A stretch of DNA of 10,085 bases from assembly GCA_017508505.1 (NCBI GenBank), contig JAFVYT010000095.1, positions 1-10,085 on the forward strand, written 5' to 3'. Shown one piece after another: positions 1 to 7,856 of this stretch (positions are counted from its first letter, which is position 1; every line of letters starts with the position of its first letter). The DNA comes from Clostridia bacterium (GTDB taxonomy: Bacteria; Bacillota_A; Clostridia; Oscillospirales; SIG627). A model generated the notes under the pieces. It saw only the letters and a list, made by a program, of their open reading frames with translations, was not told the origin of the DNA and ran no database searches. A program made the position numbers and the translations under genes.

Positions 1-486
1 GCCGTGTTCCCAGAAGTTATCCGCCTTGCCGAGCTTTACAATGCGGCTTTCGGGCACGCCGATTACATCTCTCCAAAGAGCATAAGCCTCATCATCCTGC
101 TCATATACAGAGGGCCAGAGAAGCTCTTCGGGGATCTCCAGGGTCTTGGTCAAAAACTCCCACGCAAAGGGGATGGCCTCCTCCTTGAAGTAATCTCCGA
201 AGGAGAAGTTGCCGAGCATTTCAAAATAGGTACCGTGGCGGGCTGTCTTGCCCACGCGCTCCAGATCCGGAGTGCGGATGCACTTCTGACAGGTGCAGAC
301 GCGCCTTCTGGGGGGCTCCTCCTCCCCGGTAAAATACTTTTTCATCGGTGCCATTCCGCTGTTGATCAAAAGCAGGGACTTGTCTCCCTGAGGAACCAGA
401 GAGAAGGAGGGCAAGCGGAGATGCCCCTTGGATTCAAAGAAGGACAGATATTTTTCTCTCAGTTCGTTCAGTCCGGTGTATTTCAT
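1..486 (-). CDS. alaS: Alanyl-tRNA synthetase, N-terminal 162 residues (cut by window edge)
   Basis: Cytosolic class II aminoacyl-tRNA synthetase that charges tRNA-Ala with alanine. Reading the minus strand from ATG at 484-486 gives an unbroken frame to base 1, so the gene continues beyond the window. The visible part is the start of the catalytic domain. It begins [17 protein letters not shown], followed by the AlaRS-typical stretches [35 protein letters not shown] and [18 protein letters not shown] (class II motifs 1 and 2 region, residues about 38-98). The start is supported by GAGGA about 6 nt upstream. The gene lies 19 bp after the potCD fusion stop with no terminator, promoter or T-box leader between them, so it is probably read from the pot operon or from a promoter inside potCD. 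Family assignment is secure; completeness cannot be judged. Confidence 0.96.
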   Translation of the reverse strand, partial: MKYTGLNELREKYLSFFESKGHLRLPSFSLVPQGDKSLLLINSGMAPMKKYFTGEEEPPRRRVCTCQKCIRTPDLERVGKTARHGTYFEMLGNFSFGDYFKEEAIPFAWEFLTKTLEIPEELLWPSVYEQDDEAYALWRDVIGVPESRIVKLGKADNFWEHG

Positions 487-505
487 AGCTTTCCTCGTTT
501 TTGCT

Positions 506-2398
506 TTATTTGTTTTGGATCTTGATCTGATTCCACAGATCCGTCATCAAATCGTTGGTCTCGGCAGGCAGGTAGCGGAAGGCCTCCCAATTCTCCTTGC
601 GGACGGGATACGCCACGGGATTCTCCCGCATCTCCGGCTCCAGCGCCTCGTACACCACCGAGTTGGGGGTGGAATAGTAAACGAATTCGGTATTGGCCTT
701 TCCTGCCTCGGCAGTGAGCATAAAGTTGATGAAGGCCTCGGCGTACTCCTTCTTCTCGCTGGTGGCGGGCACGCACATCGCATCGTTGAAGAGGTTGGTG
801 CCGCACTCGGGAATCACGAAGCGCAGATCCTCGTTCTCCTCCATCACCGCCATACAGTCACCTGCATAATAGGTGGCAATGGCAAGGTCCCCTCCGGGCA
901 TCATTTCAAAGAACTGATCCATGGCGTAGTAGAACTTCTGCTCCCCCAGAAGGGCCGCCGCCTCGCGGATCTCAGCCTCGTTTTGGGTGTTCTGAGAGTA
1001 GCCCAATTGCTTTAGGGCGATGCCGAAGGCGTCTCTGGGATTGTCAAACATCATAATCTTGTCTTCATACTTGGGATTGTCACTCCAGAGAATGCTCCAA
1101 TCCTTGCAGTCCTCCAGCAGGGCGAGGTCCTCCTCGTCCAGCATCGACTCGTTGTAGATGATGCCCACCGTTCCCCAGAAATAAGGCACGGTGTACTTTT
1201 CCTCGGGGTCGTAGTCGAGCCCCTTGAAATCGTCCATAATATTGGCGTAATTGGGAATGTTGTCGTAATCCAATTCTGCCAGCATCCCCTCTTCGATCAT
1301 CTTTTCGGCCATATAGTCGGAGGGAAAGATCACGTCGTAGGAGCCGGAGCCCGACTTCATCTTGGCATAGAGCGCCTCGTTGGATTCCGCGGTCACGTAC
1401 TCCACCCGAATGCCCGTTTCCTCCTCGAAGGCCTCGATCACGTCGAAGTCGCAGTCTCCCGTGGACATATACTCACCCCAGTTGCACACCACGATGGACT
1501 TGTCCTTCCCGCCAAAGACACGGGGCAGGCAAAGCCCGAGGATCAGGCCGAAGGCAAGAACGCCGGCCGTCACCTTCAAAAGGGTGCCGCCGCGACGGGG
1601 GGCGGGTGCGGGGATCTTGCCCTTTTCAATGGCGTCCGCACGGGCATCGTGGATGTTCATGATCACAAGGATCAGAAAGACCGCGATGAAGATCACACCG
1701 GTCATAGAGGCCATCCAGGGCTGGATTCCCTTTTTCATACTGTTGTTGATGAAAACGGAAAGGGTCTGGAAGTTGTCTCCGGTAAAATAGCTGATGATGA
1801 AATCGTCAAAGGAGTAGGTCAGGGAAATAAGAAAGCCCGCAAAGACGCCCGGGAAGATCTCGGGCAGGACCACCTTGAAAAAGGCCTTGGTGGGAGGGCA
1901 TCCCAGATCCAGCGCCGCCTCGTACAGATTTTTATCCATACGGCGCAGACGGGGCATTACGTTGAGAATGACGTAGGGCGTATTGAACACGATATGGGAC
2001 AAAAGCACCGTGAAAAAGCCCAGCTTCAGGGAAAAGACGCCGATGAAGAGCAGGGTCAGGGAAACGCCCGTGACGATCTCGGGGTTGATGATGGGGAGAT
2101 TCGAGAGGTTCATCAGAAGCCCTCTTCCCCTCTTGACGTTGTTCAGTCCCAGAGCACCCAGCGTCCCCAAAAGGCAGGCACCCAGAGCCGACAGCACCGC
2201 GATCACAAGAGAATTGACCAAGGCGTCGATCAGGGCGTCGTAGCGGAACAGGGACAGGTAATTGTCCAGGGTAAAGCCGCTCCAATTGGAAATGCCGTGG
2301 GAGGCGCTGTTGAAGGACAGCACGATCATCACCGCAATGGGTGCGTACAAGAAGAGGAATACAAGGGCAAGGTACAGGGTCGGAATGCTTTTTTTCAT
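506..2398 (-). CDS. potCD: Spermidine/putrescine ABC importer, PotC permease fused to PotD-type substrate-binding domain
   Basis: A 630-aa fusion of two normally separate polyamine-importer subunits. Residues 1-255 are a PotC-type permease: hydrophobic segments near 7-28, 62-85, 104-122, 128-148, 185-205 and 233-250, with the EAA coupling loop at 160-185 ([20 protein letters not shown]), which contacts the PotA ATPase. A basic Pro-rich linker (260-270) leads to another hydrophobic segment (273-293). Residues 300-630 match PotD-type periplasmic-binding-protein folds ([49 protein letters not shown]). The last membrane segment would tether the binding domain outside the cell in place of a lipid anchor; Cys290 is not in a proper lipobox because Leu precedes it. 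The start has GGGAGGGG just upstream and lies 12 bp after potB. Substrate is inferred from family; other organic cations are possible. Confidence 0.93.
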   Translation of the reverse strand: MKKSIPTLYLALVFLFLYAPIAVMIVLSFNSASHGISNWSGFTLDNYLSLFRYDALIDALVNSLVIAVLSALGACLLGTLGALGLNNVKRGRGLLMNLSNLPIINPEIVTGVSLTLLFIGVFSLKLGFFTVLLSHIVFNTPYVILNVMPRLRRMDKNLYEAALDLGCPPTKAFFKVVLPEIFPGVFAGFLISLTYSFDDFIISYFTGDNFQTLSVFINNSMKKGIQPWMASMTGVIFIAVFLILVIMNIHDARADAIEKGKIPAPAPRRGGTLLKVTAGVLAFGLILGLCLPRVFGGKDKSIVVCNWGEYMSTGDCDFDVIEAFEEETGIRVEYVTAESNEALYAKMKSGSGSYDVIFPSDYMAEKMIEEGMLAELDYDNIPNYANIMDDFKGLDYDPEEKYTVPYFWGTVGIIYNESMLDEEDLALLEDCKDWSILWSDNPKYEDKIMMFDNPRDAFGIALKQLGYSQNTQNEAEIREAAALLGEQKFYYAMDQFFEMMPGGDLAIATYYAGDCMAVMEENEDLRFVIPECGTNLFNDAMCVPATSEKKEYAEAFINFMLTAEAGKANTEFVYYSTPNSVVYEALEPEMRENPVAYPVRKENWEAFRYLPAETNDLMTDLWNQIKIQNK

Positions 2399-2410
2399 CT
2401 TGCCCCTCCC

Positions 2411-3202
2411 TTAAACCAGAACGATGTCGTCGTCCTTGTCAAAATAATTCATCACGGCCATGGAAATGACGATGACGATCATCAGAACAAAGGAGAGCAT
2501 AGCGGTGGCATTCAGATTGTAGCTCTTGGTGTAATAGGTGTCGATGGTATCTCCGATGAGATTGAAGCCGCCCAGACGGGAGGCAATGACAAAGGAGGAT
2601 GCCGCCGGCACGAACACCATGGTAATCCCCGAAATGACCCCGGGCACGGACAGAGGGAAGATCACCTTCCAAAGAAGGGTCCAGCCGTTGCACCCAAGAT
2701 CCCTTCCCGCCTCCAGAACGGACTTGGAGATCTTCTGCATCACCGTATAAAGGGGCAGGACCATAAAGGGCAGGTAGTTATACACAATGCCGATGACCAC
2801 CGCAGAGGTGGTATGGAAAATGGGATTGGACTCCCAGCCGAAGAGCTGATTGAGCACCCCGTTGGGGGTCAGGATCACCTCGAGGGAGCAAATGCGGAGG
2901 ATGAAGTTCATCCACATGGGAAGCATCACGAGAATGTTCATCATTCTCTGTCCCCGAGGGCTCATCCGCGTCATCACAAGTGCCAGAGGATAGGCAATGA
3001 GAAGGCAGACCGCGGTGGAGAGCAGCGCAATCCAGAAGGAATCCAGATAGACCTGCTTATTCTGTGCGATGAACTTTAAATTTTCCAGAGTAAAGGAGCC
3101 GTCCTTGGCGGTGAAGGCGTAGTACGCGACCATCCCCAAGGGAATGACCACGAAGGTCGCCATCCAAAAAAGGTACGGCGCCAAAGGCTTCTTCGACTTC
3201 AT
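2411..3202 (-). CDS. potB: Spermidine/putrescine ABC importer, permease subunit PotB
   Basis: A 263-aa integral membrane permease of the polyamine (PotABCD) importer family; it pairs with the PotC half of the downstream fusion to form the translocation pore. Hydrophobic segments lie near residues 9-29, 56-78, 88-108, 132-155, 184-207 and 234-252. The EAA coupling loop is at 164-185 ([20 protein letters not shown]), with the conserved Gly needed for docking on the ATPase. Family-typical sequence includes [10 protein letters not shown] (94-103). Its ATG overlaps the potA stop as ATGA (3199-3202), so translation is probably coupled; an AAGGAG also lies about 7 nt upstream of the start. Length is slightly below the usual 270-285 residues but no core part is missing. 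Confidence 0.94.
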   Translation of the reverse strand: MKSKKPLAPYLFWMATFVVIPLGMVAYYAFTAKDGSFTLENLKFIAQNKQVYLDSFWIALLSTAVCLLIAYPLALVMTRMSPRGQRMMNILVMLPMWMNFILRICSLEVILTPNGVLNQLFGWESNPIFHTTSAVVIGIVYNYLPFMVLPLYTVMQKISKSVLEAGRDLGCNGWTLLWKVIFPLSVPGVISGITMVFVPAASSFVIASRLGGFNLIGDTIDTYYTKSYNLNATAMLSFVLMIVIVISMAVMNYFDKDDDIVLV

Positions 3203-4599
3203 CCCTGCGCTCCTTTCCCGAGACGCACCCCTTCGGGAGCAAAACGGAAAAAGACCTCGGAGCCCACCTGCTCGTCCATCTGACTCTTGACCAGCCAGCG
3301 GCGATGCTGGGAAATGATGATCATTTCATAATAGCTGCCCTTCCAGACGATGCTGTCCAGAACGCCCGAGAACAGTGCGTCCTCGGGGTCGCACAGCTCA
3401 ATGGCCTCGGGCGCAAGAGTCAGGGTGACCTCGTCCGACTCCGCAAGGCCCGTAGCAGGGCAGGAAACCGTTATCTCGTCGAAGGCGAGCTCGCACCCCT
3501 CCTCCGACACGGAGGCGACGGTGGCCTCCACCACGTTTTCCGCGTGGGGGAACATCCGCTTCATTACGTGAATGTTCTCGGGAGCAACCCGCATTCCGAT
3601 GGTATCTCCGGGGGTGGCGGTACGGGTGGAGTGGATGATCCACTGCTCCCCGCCGCAGGAAACGGTCATTTCATAGTGAACGCCCTTGAAAAGGCTGGCC
3701 TCTACGAGGCCGACCACGGTTCCCTCCTCAGCGGAGACGATCTCCACGTCCTCGGGACGGATGACCACGTCCACCAGCTCTGCGGGCTTGCGGTCCACGC
3801 AAATAAACTCCGCGCCGCAAAGGTAGACCTTCCCGTCCTCGTTCATACGGGCGTCGAAGATATTGCTTTCCCCGATAAAGTCCGCAACGAAGGCGTTGGC
3901 GGGCTCGTTGTAGATGTCCTGAGGCGAGCCGATCTGCTGGATGGTGCCGGACTTCATCACCACGATGGTATCACTCATGGTCAGAGCCTCCTCCTGATCG
4001 TGGGTCACGTAAAGGAAGGTGATCCCCGACTGACGGTGCAGGTTCTTCAATTCCAGCTGCATATCCTTGCGGAGCTTTAAATCCAGCGCTCCGAGGGGCT
4101 CGTCCAAAAGAAGCAGACGGGGCATATTCACCAGAGCGCGGGCGATGGCGACCCGCTGCTGCTGACCGCCGGAGAGCTTGGCAATGGGTCTTTTCTCATA
4201 TCCCTTCAGGTCCACCATGGCGAGCATTTTTCTCACCTTTTGGCGGATCTCCTTTTCCGGGAGCTTTTTTATACGCAGGCCGAACGCCACGTTGTCGAAA
4301 ACGTTCAGATGCGGAAAAAGAGCATACTTCTGAAAAACGGTGTTAATGGGTCTCAAATGGGCAGGGGTATCCACCAGACTCTTCTCCTCAAAGAGGATAC
4401 TGCCCGCATCGGGGGTCTCAAACCCCGCGATACATCGCAATATGGTGGTCTTACCGCAGCCCGAGGGGCCTAAAAGTGTGACGAATTCCTTGTCACGAAT
4501 GGTGAGATTGACGCTTTTCAGGATCTGCTCGTTATCAAACGATTTGCAAAGGTCCTCCAGACGAATGAGTACATCTGCTCCGGAGACACATTTTTCCAT
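3199..4599 (-). CDS. potA: Spermidine/putrescine ABC importer, ATP-binding subunit PotA with duplicated C-terminal TOBE-like unit
   Basis: A 466-aa cytoplasmic ATPase that powers polyamine uptake through PotB and PotCD. The ABC domain is complete: Walker A GPSGCGKT (44-51), Q-loop Gln90 ([10 protein letters not shown]), signature LSGGQQQR (142-149), Walker B LLLLDEP (162-168), D-loop ALD (171-173) and switch His200 (VTHDQEEA). Usual PotA proteins are about 350-380 residues. The extra length here comes from two similar C-terminal units at about 275-347 and 389-462. Each has a PE-x-(V/I)-E start, a KG-x-x-YEM centre, a following Trp and an APE-(N/G) near the end, so they look like repeated TOBE regulatory or substrate-sensing domains. 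The start ATG has AGGAGG 7 nt upstream. It is the first gene of its operon, behind a strong promoter. The family is certain; polyamine specificity is inferred from the whole cassette. Confidence 0.95.
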   Translation of the reverse strand: MEKCVSGADVLIRLEDLCKSFDNEQILKSVNLTIRDKEFVTLLGPSGCGKTTILRCIAGFETPDAGSILFEEKSLVDTPAHLRPINTVFQKYALFPHLNVFDNVAFGLRIKKLPEKEIRQKVRKMLAMVDLKGYEKRPIAKLSGGQQQRVAIARALVNMPRLLLLDEPLGALDLKLRKDMQLELKNLHRQSGITFLYVTHDQEEALTMSDTIVVMKSGTIQQIGSPQDIYNEPANAFVADFIGESNIFDARMNEDGKVYLCGAEFICVDRKPAELVDVVIRPEDVEIVSAEEGTVVGLVEASLFKGVHYEMTVSCGGEQWIIHSTRTATPGDTIGMRVAPENIHVMKRMFPHAENVVEATVASVSEEGCELAFDEITVSCPATGLAESDEVTLTLAPEAIELCDPEDALFSGVLDSIVWKGSYYEMIIISQHRRWLVKSQMDEQVGSEVFFRFAPEGVRLGKGAQG

Positions 4600-4666
4600 T
4601 TATCTACCTCCTCACTTTTGTGCTCCTTTTTTTCAAAGGAATGCACGGTAAAAAAAATGCAAGATA

Positions 4667-4695
4667 ATGATACACATTTTCCGCTGAAATGTCAA
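4667..4695 (-). promoter_or_regulatory. Sigma-A type promoter of the pot-alaS operon
   Basis: On the minus strand the -35 box TTGACA (4695-4690) is followed by a 17-nt spacer and the -10 box TATCAT (4672-4667). Only one base of the twelve departs from consensus. Transcription should begin near 4660, leaving a leader of about 60 nt before the potA ATG. The leader holds a small hairpin (TCCTTT/AAAGGA in plus-strand terms at 4624-4629 and 4635-4640) but is too short for a T-box or a typical riboswitch. Confidence 0.85.
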
Positions 4696-4773
4696 GAAAA
4701 GCGCCGCTATTTTTCCTCAAAATTCCCCTTGTTTTTTTCCCGCGTCCGATCCCTTCTTTTTTCCCTTCCCGCC

Positions 4774-4802
4774 TTGACACGGAAATGGAAAGAAATTATA
4801 AT
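4774..4802 (+). promoter_or_regulatory. Perfect consensus sigma-A promoter of the cyclophilin-ribF operon
   Basis: TTGACA (4774-4779), 17-nt spacer, TATAAT (4797-4802): every position matches the vegetative sigma-A consensus. The expected start of transcription is 7 nt downstream of the -10 box, at about 4809, which is the A of the first ATG of the next gene. The 53 bases at 4723-4775 contain only six purines on this strand, including several T-tracts directly upstream of the -35 box. The promoter points away from that of the pot operon, and the two -35 boxes are 78 bp apart. Confidence 0.9.
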
Positions 4803-4808
4803 GATAGT

Positions 4809-5144
4809 ATGTTCAAAAAATTATATATGAAACTGTTCCCCGACCGCTACTACGCCTCCGCCGCCTATCGCAGGGAGGCCGCAGCCAAATACGACAGCAA
4901 GATCTTAAAATACGTCACCGAACGGCTCGAGACCGGGGATATCGTGCTTTGTAAGGACGCTTACATCTGTGTCAGGATGGGCTACGTTTTCGTGAACAGC
5001 GAGACCGAATCCATCTTTAAATGCTGTGACGAAAGCGTGCAGTCGGGGGAATTGATGAGCCACGACGGCGTGATCTTCACGGGATACGACGAAATTCAGG
5101 GAAAGGAAAGAAGTATCGTTTGTTACTTCAAATATTACCGATGA
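4809..5144 (+). CDS. Unrecognised 111-aa protein, probably leaderless
   Basis: I do not recognise this family. The frame begins MFKKLYMKLFPDRYY and ends IVCYFKYYR. The first third is basic and aromatic (Lys, Arg, Tyr) with a likely helix at residues 18-40. The remainder alternates hydrophobic and polar residues as in a small beta-rich fold (GDIVLCKDAYICVRMGYVFV, then HDGVIFTGYDEIQGKERS). There is no signal peptide or membrane helix, so it is probably cytosolic; four Cys are present (positions 48, 53, 72, 73). The chosen ATG coincides with the predicted transcription start of a perfect promoter and has no ribosome binding site; a second in-frame ATG at 4827 also lacks one. The stop overlaps the next gene's ATG (ATGA, 5141-5144), so it is the first gene of the operon. 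The open frame extends upstream to 4689, but that part covers the promoter. Confidence 0.72.
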   Translation: MFKKLYMKLFPDRYYASAAYRREAAAKYDSKILKYVTERLETGDIVLCKDAYICVRMGYVFVNSETESIFKCCDESVQSGELMSHDGVIFTGYDEIQGKERSIVCYFKYYR

Positions 5145-6385
5145 AACAGCTCCGCACCGTCCTCTCAATCGTTCTGGTCCTCGCCGCCCTCCTCTCGCTG
5201 TTCTCCTGCAGCGCCGAAAAGGCCGGGGAGACGGGCTCGCTTCCCGAGGGCTTTGAAAAAAGCGACGAGACCTCCAACTACGTTTGCATCCAAATGAACA
5301 CGGGAAAAAACATCATTTTGGAGCTTTATCCCGATATCGCTCCCAAGACCGTGGCCAACTTTCAGAAGCTGGTCGGAAAGGGCTTTTACGACGGGCTGAT
5401 CTTCCACCGCGTCATCTCCGGCTTTATGATCCAGGGCGGTGACCCGGACGGAAACGGCACCGGCGGCCCCGGCTGGACCATTGAGGGTGAGTTTGCCTCC
5501 AACGGCTTCCAAAACAACCTCAAGCACGAGCGCGGCGTCATCTCCATGGCAAGAAGCCAATCCCCCAACTCCGCGGGCAGCCAGTTCTTCATTATGCACG
5601 AGGCCGCCGCCCATCTGGACGGGCTATACGCCGCCTTCGGCAAGGTCATCCACGGCCTTGACGTGGTAGACGAGATCGCAGGGTGCAAGGTGGCGGGTGA
5701 GACCCCCGTGACCAAGCAGGTGATGGAAAAGGTCTATTTTCTGACCAAGAACGGCTCGGTGGGCACCGTGCCCGCCTCCACCGAGGAGAAGAAGAGTGAG
5801 ACGGCGGAGACGGAGGAGGAGAAAAAGACCGAGGAGAAGGCTCCCCCTCAGATCATCGTTCCCACGGGCTACACCCGCTCCGAGGAGAAAACCGATACCG
5901 TCTGCATTCAGATGAAGGCAGGGGGACATATTCTGGTGGCACTCTCCACCGAGGCGGCTCCCCTTACCGTTTCCAACTTTAAGTCTCTGGTGTCAAAAGG
6001 CTTTTACGACGGACTGACCTTCCACCGTGTCATGTCGGGCTTTATGATTCAGGGCGGTGATCCGGACGGAGACGGCACCGGCGGTCCCGGCTGGACCATC
6101 GACGGTGAGTTTGCCGAAAACGGCTACGTAAACGAAAAGCAGCCCTCCCACGTGCGCGGCGTCATCTCCATGGCCCGCAAGACCGCTCCCAACTCCGCCG
6201 GAAGCCAGTTCTTTATTATGCACGCAGACGCTACCTATCTGGACGGCAAGTACGCCTCCTTCGGCAAGGTCATCGAGGGAATGGACGTGGTAGACCGAAT
6301 CGCCTCCTGCGAGGTTTCGGGAGAGACTCCCAAGGAAGCACAGGTCATCGAGGCCGTGTATTTCGTGACCAAAGCAGAAGCGTAA
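5141..6385 (+). CDS. Lipoprotein peptidyl-prolyl cis-trans isomerase with two tandem cyclophilin domains
   Basis: A 414-aa exported foldase predicted to speed cis-trans isomerisation of X-Pro bonds in proteins outside the membrane. A signal peptide (1-22) ends in lipobox LFSC, so Cys23 should be lipid-modified and anchor it to the outer face of the membrane. Cyclophilin domain 1 spans about 45-203 with the active-site run [15 protein letters not shown] (88-102: Arg90, Phe95, Met96, Gln98) and SQFFIMH (147-153). Domain 2 spans about 250-412 with [15 protein letters not shown] (294-308: Arg296, Phe301, Met302, Gln304) and the same SQFFIMH. A charged Glu/Lys/Thr/Ala linker (about 205-238) joins them. 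Both active sites look intact. The start at 5141 is chosen because it gives the signal peptide directly and overlaps the previous stop; an upstream in-frame ATG at 5120 adds seven residues before it. No strong ribosome binding site is seen, consistent with coupled translation. Confidence 0.93.
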   Translation: MKQLRTVLSIVLVLAALLSLFSCSAEKAGETGSLPEGFEKSDETSNYVCIQMNTGKNIILELYPDIAPKTVANFQKLVGKGFYDGLIFHRVISGFMIQGGDPDGNGTGGPGWTIEGEFASNGFQNNLKHERGVISMARSQSPNSAGSQFFIMHEAAAHLDGLYAAFGKVIHGLDVVDEIAGCKVAGETPVTKQVMEKVYFLTKNGSVGTVPASTEEKKSETAETEEEKKTEEKAPPQIIVPTGYTRSEEKTDTVCIQMKAGGHILVALSTEAAPLTVSNFKSLVSKGFYDGLTFHRVMSGFMIQGGDPDGDGTGGPGWTIDGEFAENGYVNEKQPSHVRGVISMARKTAPNSAGSQFFIMHADATYLDGKYASFGKVIEGMDVVDRIASCEVSGETPKEAQVIEAVYFVTKAEA

Positions 6386-6428
6386 GAGATCGCTTGAATT
6401 TGCATCAACCGTGAAAGGAAAAAAGAAA

Positions 6429-6941
6429 ATGGCATTTGTAAGAAGTGAAGAAAAGACCGAATGGGTCAAATTCGTAATGGAAAACGGAAACGAGATGGTC
6501 GCGCGCCTTTACCCCGACGTAGCTCCCATCACCGTAGCAAACTTTCAGAAGCTGGTGGACGGAGGCTTTTACAACGGGCTGATCTTCCATCGCGTCATCC
6601 CCGGCTTTATGATTCAGGGCGGTGACCCCAAGGGCATCGGCACCGGCGGTCCCGGCTGGACCATCAAGGGTGAATTTGCCGCCAACGGCGTCAAAAACGA
6701 CCTCAAGCACAAGCGCGGCGTCCTCTCCATGGCACGCTCCATGGCTCCCGACTCCGCAGGAAGTCAGTTCTTCATTATGCACGAGGCCGCCCCCCATCTG
6801 GACGGGCAATACGCCGCCTTCGGTGAATTGGTGGAGGGGCTCGAGACCGTGGACGCCATCGCTGAGGTACAGACGGACTTTGCGGACAAGCCCCTGTTCG
6901 ATCAGGTTATGAAGGAAGTCTATTTCGTAAAGGAAGCATAA
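6429..6941 (+). CDS. ppiB: Cytosolic cyclophilin-type peptidyl-prolyl cis-trans isomerase
   Basis: A 170-aa single-domain cyclophilin without signal peptide, so it should act in the cytosol on X-Pro bonds of folding proteins. The active-site run [15 protein letters not shown] (53-67) carries Arg55, Phe60, Met61 and Gln63; RGVLSMARS and SQFFIMHEA follow (96-120), then [14 protein letters not shown]. Length is typical for bacterial PpiB. ATG at 6429 is preferred because AAAGGA lies 9 nt before it; GTG at 6411 would add six Lys-rich residues. It starts 43 bp after the two-domain lipoprotein and is closest to that protein's first domain (shared ANFQKLV and DLKH/NLKH-type segments), which suggests an origin by local duplication. 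The ppiB name reflects family membership rather than proven orthology. Confidence 0.93.
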   Translation: MAFVRSEEKTEWVKFVMENGNEMVARLYPDVAPITVANFQKLVDGGFYNGLIFHRVIPGFMIQGGDPKGIGTGGPGWTIKGEFAANGVKNDLKHKRGVLSMARSMAPDSAGSQFFIMHEAAPHLDGQYAAFGELVEGLETVDAIAEVQTDFADKPLFDQVMKEVYFVKEA

Positions 6942-6947
6942 ATCCAA

Positions 6948-7856
6948 ATGTCGTTTCGTTACCCCGAGGGGACCGCAGTCGCCCTGGGCAATTTCGACGG
7001 GATCCATCTGGGACACCGCGCCATCATCGAGCCCTGCGCCGAGGACGCCGCAAAGATGGGTCTGACTCCCCTTGTGTGGAGCTTTTACCGCCATCCGGAG
7101 GAGCTCCTGCGGGCAGGGGGTGCCCCCGGCTGTCTGACCCCGCCCGAGGAAAAAAGAGAGCGCATCCTCAAAATGGGCATCCGCGAGGTGATCCTGGAGG
7201 AATTCGTCCGCTTCCGCGATCTTTCCCCCGAGGATTTTTGCAAACAAGTCCTGCGGGACACCCTGAACGCCAAGCGGGTCTATTGCGGCTTCAACTTCCG
7301 CTTTGGAAAGGGCGGTGCGGGAGACGCGGCCTTTTTGAAGCACTGCCTTGCCGAAATGGGGCTTGACACGGTGGTTGTTCCTCCCGTGTGCATCGGGAAT
7401 GAAGCCGTTTCCTCCACCCGCATCCGCGGGATGCTTTCCGAGGGAAGGGTCGAGGAGGCCGCCGCGCTTTTGGGCCGTCCCCACTCCCTGACGCTCCCCG
7501 TTTCCCACGGGAAAAAGCTGGGTCGGAAAATGGGCTTTGCCACCGTCAATCAGGTGCTTCCCGAGGGTCTTGCCACGCTCAAGCGCGGGGTCTACGGGGT
7601 TCGTTGTCACACCGCGAGCGGAGCGTTCTACGGCATTTGCAACCTCGGACTCCGTCCCACCGTAGACTCTGACGGAAGGACCGTGGCGGAAACGCACCTG
7701 TATGATTTCGATGCGGACCTTTACGGGCAGACCGTCACAACGGAATTTTGCTTTTTCGTGCGTCCCGAGATGCGCTTCGACTCTCTGGAGGCACTGCAAA
7801 TAAGAATCGGGCAGGACACCGAATTCGTCCGCGCCCGCTGGAAGGAAATCATATGA
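6948..7856 (+). CDS. ribF: Bifunctional riboflavin kinase / FMN adenylyltransferase (FAD synthetase)
   Basis: A 302-aa cytosolic enzyme that phosphorylates riboflavin to FMN and adenylates FMN to FAD. The N-terminal nucleotidyltransferase domain (about 8-175) has LGNFDGIHLGH (13-23) and the SSTRIR motif (155-160). The C-terminal kinase domain (about 182-302) has GRKMGFATVNQ (192-202), GVYGV (214-218), NLGLRPTVD (232-240) and Glu248 in AETHLYDF, the position of the catalytic base in this family. The usual GFPTAN nucleotide-binding signature reads GFATVN: Thr199 and Asn201 are kept, but Pro and Ala are changed. The N-terminus is short, starting directly before the first strand. It lies 6 bp after ppiB, with AGGAAG 11 nt upstream, and its stop overlaps the next start (ATGA, 7853-7856). 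No FMN riboswitch precedes it. Confidence 0.95.
   Translation: MSFRYPEGTAVALGNFDGIHLGHRAIIEPCAEDAAKMGLTPLVWSFYRHPEELLRAGGAPGCLTPPEEKRERILKMGIREVILEEFVRFRDLSPEDFCKQVLRDTLNAKRVYCGFNFRFGKGGAGDAAFLKHCLAEMGLDTVVVPPVCIGNEAVSSTRIRGMLSEGRVEEAAALLGRPHSLTLPVSHGKKLGRKMGFATVNQVLPEGLATLKRGVYGVRCHTASGAFYGICNLGLRPTVDSDGRTVAETHLYDFDADLYGQTVTTEFCFFVRPEMRFDSLEALQIRIGQDTEFVRARWKEII

Noticed and set aside
1649..3079. 476-codon plus-strand open frame over potB and potCD
   Set aside because: The product is His/Gln/Asp-rich shadow sequence opposite two clear permease genes, with no promoter or ribosome binding site.
4689..4808. Upstream extension of the 111-aa protein
   Set aside because: It spans the perfect promoter and would need a separate upstream transcript; it has no ribosome binding site.
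4600..4808. Possible riboswitch or T-box in the divergent intergenic region
   Set aside because: The predicted leaders are about 60 nt and about 0 nt, and no T-box sequence or FMN-riboswitch-like conserved blocks are present.
5270..6935. Cyclophilin repeats as a mobile or recombination-made tandem repeat
   Set aside because: The similarity is explained by coding for the same domain; there are no flanking repeats, transposase or integrase.
6405..7799. 464-codon minus-strand open frame opposite ppiB and ribF
   Set aside because: Both plus-strand genes beneath it have unmistakable motifs; the antisense product shows no domain and is low in complexity.
7748..7852. Upstream in-frame extension of the dac-like protein (35 residues)
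   Set aside because: It lies inside ribF, and would bury the signal peptide that begins at 7853, where a ribosome binding site and ATGA overlap are present.
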